A stretch of DNA of 7,631 nucleotides from Synechococcus sp. PL34863bin_39 (GTDB lineage: Bacteria > Cyanobacteriota > Cyanobacteriia > PCC-6307 > Cyanobiaceae), in the NCBI GenBank assembly GCA_011523155.1, contig WTHL01000006.1, positions 1 to 7,631 of the forward strand, written 5' to 3'. A model generated the notes under the pieces. It saw nothing but the letters and a program-made list of their open reading frames with translations. It made no database searches and was not told the origin of the DNA. The position numbers and the translations under genes are program-made. Shown here one piece after another: positions 1-4,619 of the stretch; position 1 is the stretch's first letter, and every line of letters starts with the position of its first letter.

Positions 1-585
1 CCAGTCACGCCAGATGATTCCCAGCTTCGCCGTCACGAACAACTGGGTGACGCGGATGGGCAGGGCCACCACGAAGCAACAGGCGTAAATGATCAGAATC
101 CTGTAGAAGCCGTCCTGCTGTTTGGCGACCAGGGCATTGTTCAGGTCCCTGGCAATGAAACCGATTCCGGCATTGATGCCATTGACGGTGAGCAGCATCA
201 GCACAATCACGCCGAGCATCAGCCAGTGCAGCCAACGCCGGTTGCGCAGCTGCTGGCGCATCAGCGCAAAGGACACCGCTCCGACGAGGAAGAGGCCGGT
301 GAAGACAAGCCCCCACCAGCTGCTCCAGATCCCATCGATCGTGGAGGCGACACCGCCGAAATATTTTTCGGTGAGCTCAGGGAGCAGGCTTTCCGAGAGG
401 TTGGTCAGCCCCGTCAGGGCGACGAGCACAAGACCGCCGACACAGAACAACAACGCCAGCAGCAGTCCGGAGAACTGCCAGCCGGTTGCCTGGTCGAGGG
501 GCAGAAAGAACGGCTGCGCAAGCTTGCGGATCTTCCGCAGCTGGCCCACCAATCCGGAGGACGCTGCGATGGGGGTGGTGGTCAT
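1..585 (-). CDS. SbmA/BacA-like ABC transporter, N-terminal part (runs off left edge)
   Basis: Reverse-strand ORF of 195 codons, open to the window edge, so the C-terminal half including the ATPase domain lies outside. Reading it gives a polar N-terminus (MTTTPIAASSGLVGQLRKIR), then hydrophobic segments at about residues 39-60, 88-108, 118-136 and 161-177. The visible end (RDLNNALVAKQQDGF, then KLGIIWRDW) resembles the membrane domain of the SbmA/BacA/ABCD group of ABC exporters or importers (ABC_membrane_2 family). In that family the permease is usually fused to an ATP-binding domain; here this is inferred, not seen. The substrate is unknown: relatives carry peptides, B12 or very-long-chain acyl compounds. 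The ATG at 585 follows a G-rich stretch (GAATGGGGGC) and comes 24 bases after the HIT gene stop, so the two are probably co-transcribed. An ATG eight bases upstream hits a stop after three codons. Family call is fairly sure; substrate is not. Confidence 0.82.
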   Translation of the reverse strand, partial: MTTTPIAASSGLVGQLRKIRKLAQPFFLPLDQATGWQFSGLLLALLFCVGGLVLVALTGLTNLSESLLPELTEKYFGGVASTIDGIWSSWWGLVFTGLFLVGAVSFALMRQQLRNRRWLHWLMLGVIVLMLLTVNGINAGIGFIARDLNNALVAKQQDGFYRILIIYACCFVVALPIRVTQLFVTAKLGIIWRDW

Positions 586-609
586 GCCCCCATTCTGACC
601 AGCCAGGCC

Positions 610-951
610 CTAACCGGGTGGCCAGGACAGAGACCTGCCACCGATCACATGAACGTGGAGGTGGAAGACGGTCTGACCCGCCTCAGCACCGGTATTGATC
701 ACGGTGCGCCAATCGGTTAACCCCTCCTGCTGGGCCACCTTGGCCGCCACCAGGAGCAGATGACCCAGCAGGGCTTCATCACTGGCCTCGGCCTCCCGCA
801 GACTGTCGATTGGCTTGCGAGGGATCACCAGAACATGCACGGGCGCCTGAGGCGCCACATCACGAAAGGCCAGACAGCGTTCATCGCTGTACACCTCATC
901 ACAGGGGATCTCACCGCGGAGGATCTTCCCGAAGATCGTGTCGTCTGCCAT
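610..951 (-). CDS. hinT: HIT family nucleotide hydrolase, HinT type
   Basis: A 113-residue protein of normal HinT length. It carries the histidine triad near the C-terminus (FHLHVHVIGGR, triad histidines H97, H99 and H101), preceded by the family's N-T-G-x-x-A-G-Q segment (N86 onward) and ended by the usual W-P-P-G tail. HinT enzymes are cytosolic homodimers that hydrolyse nucleoside phosphoramidates and acyl-adenylates such as aminoacyl-AMP. The frame is open upstream to about 1038, but the start at 951 (MADDTIFGKILRGEIP) is where conserved HinT sequence begins; the upstream extension is cysteine-rich and overlaps the divergent comM start. No strong Shine-Dalgarno is seen. It probably heads a two-gene unit with the ABC transporter. 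Function within the cell is not clear from context. Confidence 0.93.
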   Translation of the reverse strand: MADDTIFGKILRGEIPCDEVYSDERCLAFRDVAPQAPVHVLVIPRKPIDSLREAEASDEALLGHLLLVAAKVAQQEGLTDWRTVINTGAEAGQTVFHLHVHVIGGRSLSWPPG

Positions 952-1020
952 GGAGAAAGCCTGAGAGCAACAGGACATGGGACAGACAGGGCACCTAGGA
1001 GATGCACCGACTGAGCCGCA

Positions 1021-2577
1021 ATGCTGGCACGCTGCCAAAGCGCTTCCCTGCTCGGGCTGGAGGCCTGCCCCATCACCGTGGAGGTCGACCTGGCACCGGG
1101 TCTGCCCGGCCTGCAGCTTGTGGGCCTTCCGGATGTGGCGATCCAGGAGTCACGGGAGCGTGTCCGCGCCGCACTGCGGAACAGCGGGTTTCGCGGGCCG
1201 CTGGTCCGGGTGGTGGTGAACCTGGCCCCTGCCGATCTCCGCAAGGAAGGGCCCGCCTTCGATCTCCCGATCGCCATGGCGCTGCTGTGTGCCAGCGGCC
1301 AACTGGACGCCCCGCTGCTGAAAGGAATCTGGTGCGCAGGCGAGCTCGGACTGGATGGCAGCGTGCGTCCCTGCAGGGGACTGCTGGCGATCGCGAGCCT
1401 GGCAGCGGCCAGGGGAGCCAAGGCACTGGTGGTCGCCGACGCCAATGCCGCTGAAGCGGCCCTTGTCCCAGGGCTGGTGGTTGTGGCTGCCCGGTCACTG
1501 CAGCAGATCGTGGCGCGTCTGAAACAGAGGCCGCTGCCGCCGGCTGGCCGCCATCAGGACCGCCGCGCACCGGATCCATCGCCAGCCCTGGATCCCCCCA
1601 CCATCAGCGGCCAACCCTTAGCCCAGACCGCTCTGGCCCTGGCGGCTGCCGGCGGCCACCATCTTCTGATGGTCGGCCCACCAGGCTGCGGCAAGACCCT
1701 GCTGGCACGGCAGCTTCCCGCCCTGCTGCCGCCGATGGCCGCGCAGGAAGCCCTGGAGATCAGCCGGATCCATTCGATCGCCGGCCAGTTGAAACCTGGC
1801 GAAGGACTGCTGCACAGACGTCCGTTCCGGGCTCCCCACCACAGCTGTTCGGCAGCGTCGCTGCTCGGAGGCGGAGCTCTGCCACGGCCTGGCGAACTCA
1901 GCCTGGCCCACGGTGGGGTGCTGTTTCTTGATGAGCTGGCCGAATTTCCACGCCGCGTGCTCGACCAGCTTCGGCAGCCGCTGGAGGAAGGCAAGCTGCT
2001 GGTGAGCAGAGCACGGCTCAAATGCGTGTTCCCCTGTCGAATCACCCTCGTGGCCGCAACCAACCCATGTCCCTGCGGCTGGTTTGGTGATGGGCAGCGG
2101 GAGTGCCGATGCACGCCGCGCCAGCGGCAGCGCTACTGGGCCAGGCTGTCAGGCCCCTTGCTGGACCGCCTGGATCTGCAAGTGCAACTGGAACGGCTGA
2201 GCAGCACAGCCATGCGAGCGGGGCTGCGGCCGCCGGTCACGGAGCCACCGCTGGCGACAACGACGGACACGATTGGCGAGGCCCGGCAGCGGATGACCGC
2301 GCGGAATCCGGGCGGCTGTCTCAATGCAGACCTGGCGCCGGCGGATCTCGGGGCCCATGCAGGCCTGGCGTCGTCCGTGCTGGACCGCTGGGAACGGATT
2401 ATTCAGATGCGACAACTCAGTGCCCGATCAGGAGTCAGGCTTCTGCGGGTGGCTCGAACCGTGGCTGACCTGAATGGGCACGACGACACCCAGGAAGCAG
2501 ACCTTGCGCAGGCCCTCTGGTTCCGAAGCTTCGACCAGCAACACGTCGATCAACAGAACAAAGCCCCTGTCAATTGA
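1021..2577 (+). CDS. comM: YifB/ComM family Mg-chelatase-like AAA+ ATPase
   Basis: A 518-residue protein of typical YifB/ComM length. The start MLARCQSASLLGLEA followed by VEVDLAPGLPGLQLVGLPD matches the conserved family N-terminus, which fixes ATG 1021 despite a weak ribosome binding site. Domain order: ribosomal-S5-like ChlI domain (about 20-142), AAA+ Mg-chelatase core (about 190-395), C-terminal helical domain (about 405-505). Seen motifs: Walker A GPPGCGKT (219-226), insert motif FRAPHHS (269-275), Walker B VLFLDE (300-305), and the cysteine cluster from N348 (C350, C352, C362, C364), possibly metal-binding. In Vibrio and other competent bacteria ComM is a hexameric helicase that drives branch migration while single-stranded transforming DNA is integrated. 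That role here is inferred from family. The gene is divergent from hinT with a 69-base gap. Its stop codon lies inside a terminator-like hairpin shared with the converging minus-strand unit. Confidence 0.95.
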   Translation: MLARCQSASLLGLEACPITVEVDLAPGLPGLQLVGLPDVAIQESRERVRAALRNSGFRGPLVRVVVNLAPADLRKEGPAFDLPIAMALLCASGQLDAPLLKGIWCAGELGLDGSVRPCRGLLAIASLAAARGAKALVVADANAAEAALVPGLVVVAARSLQQIVARLKQRPLPPAGRHQDRRAPDPSPALDPPTISGQPLAQTALALAAAGGHHLLMVGPPGCGKTLLARQLPALLPPMAAQEALEISRIHSIAGQLKPGEGLLHRRPFRAPHHSCSAASLLGGGALPRPGELSLAHGGVLFLDELAEFPRRVLDQLRQPLEEGKLLVSRARLKCVFPCRITLVAATNPCPCGWFGDGQRECRCTPRQRQRYWARLSGPLLDRLDLQVQLERLSSTAMRAGLRPPVTEPPLATTTDTIGEARQRMTARNPGGCLNADLAPADLGAHAGLASSVLDRWERIIQMRQLSARSGVRLLRVARTVADLNGHDDTQEADLAQALWFRSFDQQHVDQQNKAPVN

Positions 2578-2586
2578 CAAGGGCTT
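2561..2586 (-). terminator. Terminator-like hairpin between converging transcription units
   Basis: Arms 2561-2571 and 2576-2586 flank the loop AATT. In minus-strand RNA all 11 positions pair, with one G-U wobble. In plus-strand RNA the same position is a C/A mismatch. Reading the minus strand, the hairpin is followed by TTTGTTCTGTTG (including the last base of the stem), 8 T in 12; the plus side is followed by CGTGCCGTTT, with no proper T-run. It therefore looks like an intrinsic terminator of the minus-strand unit ending with the 47-codon ORF, and may act weakly on comM, whose TGA (2575-2577) sits in it. Confidence 0.6.
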
Positions 2587-2595
2587 CGTGCCGTT

Positions 2596-2739
2596 TCACT
2601 TGGATTTTTCAGGAGAATCCCGATAGGGCTGCACACCAATCGGCGGGGGAAGGTGCATTTTCTCCTCCCTCGGATTGCCGATGGCGTGGGACAAGGCATC
2701 CCCAAACCACTGGCGCATTCCCCTCAGCTTGAAGTCCAT
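2596..2739 (-). CDS. Small ORF of 47 codons after rpsU, function unknown
   Basis: Reading the reverse strand gives MDFKLRGMRQWFGDALSH, then AIGNPREEK, then MHLPPPIGVQPYRDSPEKSK and a TGA stop. I do not recognise a named family. It looks like a real small protein: an amphipathic, possibly helical N-terminal half (about 5-20), a proline-rich middle (P31-P33), a G-V-Q-P-Y motif (35-39) and a charged, probably disordered tail. No membrane segment or signal peptide. It starts 92 bases after the rpsU stop and ends 9 bases before a hairpin that suits minus-strand termination, which supports transcription as the last gene of the rpsU run. The start is uncertain: ATG 2739 has only a weak ribosome site; GTG 2748 and the in-frame ATG at residue 28, preceded by GGGAGGAG, are alternatives. 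It is too short for many automatic gene callers. Confidence 0.6.
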   Translation of the reverse strand: MDFKLRGMRQWFGDALSHAIGNPREEKMHLPPPIGVQPYRDSPEKSK

Positions 2740-2787
2740 GGACTGCACTCAACTGCCATCAGTCTGAAAACAGCCGTGAAGGACGCC

Positions 2788-2807
2788 AACCGGTGGAACT
2801 ACCGATT
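2788..2807 (-). other. Small hairpin downstream of rpsU
   Basis: Seven-base arms (minus strand AATCGGT and ACCGGTT) around a six-base loop, 24 bases after the rpsU stop. The only imperfect pair is a U-G wobble in minus-strand RNA, which would be a mismatch in plus-strand RNA. No T-run follows, so it is not a clear intrinsic terminator. It could stabilise the rpsU mRNA end or mark a processing point before the 47-codon ORF. Could also be chance. Confidence 0.3.
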
Positions 2808-2831
2808 GTGCAGCCAAGCCAGGAGGGACGC

Positions 2832-3002
2832 TCAGCGACGACGACGACGTTGCTGCGCTTTGCGCTTGTACTTCTCGATCGGGGTCTCGTGGTGACGGAG
2901 ACGCTTGAGGTCGGCAAAGATTCCAGCCTTCGACACCTGACGCTTGAAGCGACGCAGCGCTGATTCGATGCCTTCGTTTTCTCCGACCGTGACCTGAGTC
3001 AT
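2832..3002 (-). CDS. rpsU: 30S ribosomal protein S21
   Basis: A 56-residue protein reading [20 protein letters not shown], then [20 protein letters not shown] and [11 protein letters not shown] followed by five arginines. This is the standard S21 pattern: an N-terminal strand, the E-x-x-x-x-A-L-R-R-F-K-R helix, the K-A-G-I-(F)-x-D-L-K-R segment, the P-x-x-K-Y/R-K basic helix and an arginine tail that contacts 16S rRNA. S21 sits on the 30S platform near the anti-Shine-Dalgarno region and helps initiation. The gene is 47 bases downstream of the DUF3747 stop. A possible -10 (TACAGT, minus strand, 3034-3029) lies just upstream, without a good -35, so read-through from upstream is equally possible. 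The CGACGA run near the 3' end is the arginine tail, not a DNA repeat. Confidence 0.95.
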   Translation of the reverse strand: MTQVTVGENEGIESALRRFKRQVSKAGIFADLKRLRHHETPIEKYKRKAQQRRRRR

Positions 3003-3049
3003 GCAACAAGCGTGGTTTCCAGCCCGTCACTGTAGCAATGAGGCCGAAC

Positions 3050-3661
3050 TCAGTTCTCAGACTCTGCCGCCTGTCCTTCAGCTTCGGGTTCAGCATCAGG
3101 CTCCACCTCACTCTCAGGCCAGGCGTCCCGGAAGACATAGAGATGACCGAGGGCACGGGTTCCGTACTGACGACGCATCAGGGTCCAACCGGGCTCGAAA
3201 TCCAGCTTGATGAATCCATCGCCATACCCGCCTGACCGTGCCACGAGATGGCTGCCCTCGGCACCAACAGCGAGCAGCTTCACGTCATCCTTCGACTTCA
3301 CCACGGACAGGCGATACCGGGTCCCGAAGTCATCGCCCCCGATGCGCAACGAGTAGCCATTGCCATCGATGTAGCGATTACAAATCCCAGTGAAGTCAAA
3401 GGTGGCCAGAAGCGGGTTCACAACGGCCGGAGCGGCGCCCTCAACCGCAAAGCAGGGCCGCTTGCTGGTGCGCTGTTCGTAAATGTTCAGCTGGGACGAG
3501 GATGACGATCCGATCGGCGCCGCCACCAGGACGAAACTGCTGAGATCCACGGGGATGGCGGTGAACAGGGAACCCTGTGCCAATGCCGATGGCATTGCCC
3601 CGGACCCGAGGCTGGCCCCGGCCACAGCAACAGCCAGGGTGGTGGGGAAGGAGCGAAGCAT
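3050..3661 (-). CDS. Secreted DUF3747 domain protein
   Basis: A 203-residue protein from ATG 3661. The N-terminus (MLRSFPTTLAVAVAGASLGS, then GAMPSALA) is a signal peptide with a likely cut after A-L-A (A28/Q29), so the product should be periplasmic or outer-envelope associated. The core at about 33-178 has the DUF3747 signatures as I know them: Y-E-Q-R plus P-C-F (61-71), and F-D-F-T-G-I-C-N-R-Y-I-D-G-N-G-Y-S (88-104). C70 and C94 could form a disulphide. The last 20 or so residues (from about 182) are almost entirely E, P, A and S: an acidic low-complexity tail. The frame opens to a GTG at 3703, but a candidate promoter lies between the two starts and the signal peptide begins at 3661. Biochemical role unknown; DUF3747 is found in cyanobacteria, sometimes with cell-wall-binding modules. 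Confidence 0.85.
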   Translation of the reverse strand: MLRSFPTTLAVAVAGASLGSGAMPSALAQGSLFTAIPVDLSSFVLVAAPIGSSSSSQLNIYEQRTSKRPCFAVEGAAPAVVNPLLATFDFTGICNRYIDGNGYSLRIGGDDFGTRYRLSVVKSKDDVKLLAVGAEGSHLVARSGGYGDGFIKLDFEPGWTLMRRQYGTRALGHLYVFRDAWPESEVEPDAEPEAEGQAAESEN

Positions 3662-3684
3662 CAATGCAGCGGTTCGGTGAGCGG

Positions 3685-3713
3685 ATCGTATTGGTGCCTG
3701 CACTCCGTGCCAG
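3685..3713 (-). promoter_or_regulatory. Candidate sigma70-type promoter for the DUF3747 gene
   Basis: On the minus strand CTGGCA (3713-3708) and TACGAT (3690-3685) are separated by 17 bases. Transcription would begin about 17 bases upstream of ATG 3661. This would exclude the GTG at 3703 as a start. Match to TTGACA/TATAAT is only moderate, so this is tentative. Confidence 0.3.
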
Positions 3714-3718
3714 GGGGG

Positions 3719-3916
3719 TCAGGCAGGTTTGTTGAGTCGAATCGCGACAAGAAGTGAACCGACTGTGGCTGGTGCACTGAGACCGAGGATCCAGCGGGTG
3801 GGCGTCAGACCCAGGTCAGGATCGCCGTAGGCAAGCTCAAAGACGGAGCCCGTGGCCGCGATACCAAGCACGCAGGCCAATGCCAGGAACAGCCCGGCCA
3901 GGGGTTTCATCGGCAT
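3719..3916 (-). CDS. Small two-helix membrane protein, function unknown
   Basis: A 65-residue ORF. It shows two hydrophobic segments, about 5-25 (LAGLFLALACVLGIAATGSV) and about 43-60 (WILGLSAPATVGSLLVAI), linked by a polar loop with E-L-A-Y-G-D-P-D. The tail is R-L-N-K-P-A. The first segment could instead be read as a signal peptide, but it lacks a clear cleavage site. No family recognised. It starts 21 bases after the def stop on the same strand, so it is very likely co-transcribed with def; a possible separate promoter for the next gene lies just past its stop. Start may be ATG 3916 or the ATG two codons later (3910); neither has a strong ribosome site. Coding status is supported by the membrane pattern, position and clean tiling between neighbours. 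Confidence 0.75.
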   Translation of the reverse strand: MPMKPLAGLFLALACVLGIAATGSVFELAYGDPDLGLTPTRWILGLSAPATVGSLLVAIRLNKPA

Positions 3917-3937
3917 GGGAACAAGGGGAGAAGAACG

Positions 3938-4543
3938 TCAGACAAGGGAACGCACGTCCCCGGCCAGGAAACCATGGTCTTTGAGTTCCTGGTGGAGACC
4001 GCTCTCATCCGTGACGCGATCCACGAACAGGACCCCCTTGAGATGGTCCATCTCGTGCTGAATGCAGCGGGCCATCAGGCCATCGGCCTTCATCGTTTTC
4101 GGCCGACCCATTTCATCGCGGTAGCTGAGCTGGATGGCGCTCGGACGAATGACATCGAGGTAGACGCCGGGAATGCTGAGACAGCCCTCCTCGTAGGTGT
4201 CCACAGAAGCGCTGGAGGCCGTGATCTCAGGATTGATCAGCACCAGCGGGGGAGACGCTGCGTTCTCAAGATCGAGATCGATCACCAGCAGCTGCTTGTG
4301 CACACCCACTTGAGGGGCGGCCAGGCCAATGCCTTTGGCGGTGTACATGCTCCGGAGCATGTCACGGGCCAACTCACGCACCGACTCATCCACCTTGCTG
4401 ATCCGCCGGGCCTCTTGCCGCAGCACCTCGTTGCCGAGCTTGTGAATCTCCAGAGGCGAAACCTCGAGGGCTTCCTTCGGCACCGCCACGGATGAACTGC
4501 TCCGTTCAGCGGACCGTGCCAGTTGAGCGAAGCTGCGGGCCAA
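3938..4543 (-). CDS. def: Peptide deformylase
   Basis: A 201-residue metalloenzyme that removes the formyl group from the N-terminal methionine of new proteins. All three family motifs are intact: GIGLAAPQVG (71-80), EGCLS (119-123) and QHEMDH (162-167). C121, H163 and H167 bind the metal and E164 is catalytic; G-I-G-L-A-A-P-Q-V-G and E-G-C-L-S place it with type 1 (1B-like) enzymes. It has about 25 extra residues before the conserved L-E-I-H-K-L-G start, which I recall from other marine Synechococcus deformylases of the same length. The start is TTG 4543; no in-frame ATG exists before the conserved region, and GTG codons at residues 19 and 21 are the alternatives. Divergent from the S9 peptidase gene with about 76 bases between proposed starts; first gene of the minus-strand run that includes the small membrane protein. 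Confidence 0.95.
   Translation of the reverse strand: MARSFAQLARSAERSSSSVAVPKEALEVSPLEIHKLGNEVLRQEARRISKVDESVRELARDMLRSMYTAKGIGLAAPQVGVHKQLLVIDLDLENAASPPLVLINPEITASSASVDTYEEGCLSIPGVYLDVIRPSAIQLSYRDEMGRPKTMKADGLMARCIQHEMDHLKGVLFVDRVTDESGLHQELKDHGFLAGDVRSLV
4345..4362. repeat. Perfect 18-base palindrome inside def
   Basis: ACATGCTCC is followed directly by its own reverse complement GGAGCATGT. It encodes the M-L-R-S-M-Y stretch just before the first deformylase motif, so it may be only a consequence of the protein sequence, but a perfect 18-base palindrome is unlikely at random in a window of this size. Confidence 0.6.
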
Positions 4544-4570
4544 GATCCTGTTCTCGCGATTGGATGGTGT

Positions 4571-4593
4571 CAGGCCACTCTAGGCAGAGCCTG
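4571..4593. promoter_or_regulatory. Imperfect dyad in the def / S9 peptidase divergent gap
   Basis: Within the 76-base gap, CAGG (4571-4574) pairs with CCTG (4590-4593), and inside it CTCT (4578-4581) pairs with AGAG (4586-4589), with a three-base offset on the left. A minus-strand TAGAGT (4583-4578) within it could serve as a -10 for def, though no good -35 is seen. The position suits a regulator or overlapping promoters, but the symmetry is imperfect. Confidence 0.25.
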
Positions 4594-4619
4594 GCGATGC
4601 CAGACCCAACGGCCTTTCC

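Noticed and set aside
226..720. Plus-strand ORF of 164 codons over the transporter and HIT genes
   Set aside because: It is antisense to two recognisable genes, has low-complexity Q/E/G-rich composition and no family features.
1387..1394. Cyanobacterial HIP1 octamer GCGATCGC in comM
   Set aside because: Only one copy was found, compatible with chance in GC-rich DNA; no HIP1 enrichment can be claimed.
1002..1454. Plus-strand ORF of 150 codons starting just before comM, next to AGGAG
   Set aside because: AGGAG directly abuts the ATG, too close for use, and the frame is an Arg/Gly/Ala-rich shadow of comM.
2835..2848. CGACGA tandem trinucleotide run
   Set aside because: It encodes the arginine tail of ribosomal protein S21 on the minus strand.
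2749..3156. Minus-strand ORF of 135 codons spanning rpsU
   Set aside because: It overlaps rpsU in another frame; rpsU is unmistakable and this ORF shows no motif.
3695..3726. Possible hairpin (TGCCTG ... CAGGCA) after the small membrane protein gene
   Set aside because: Short arms, unpaired C-run inside and no T-run; it overlaps the candidate promoter and is not a convincing terminator.
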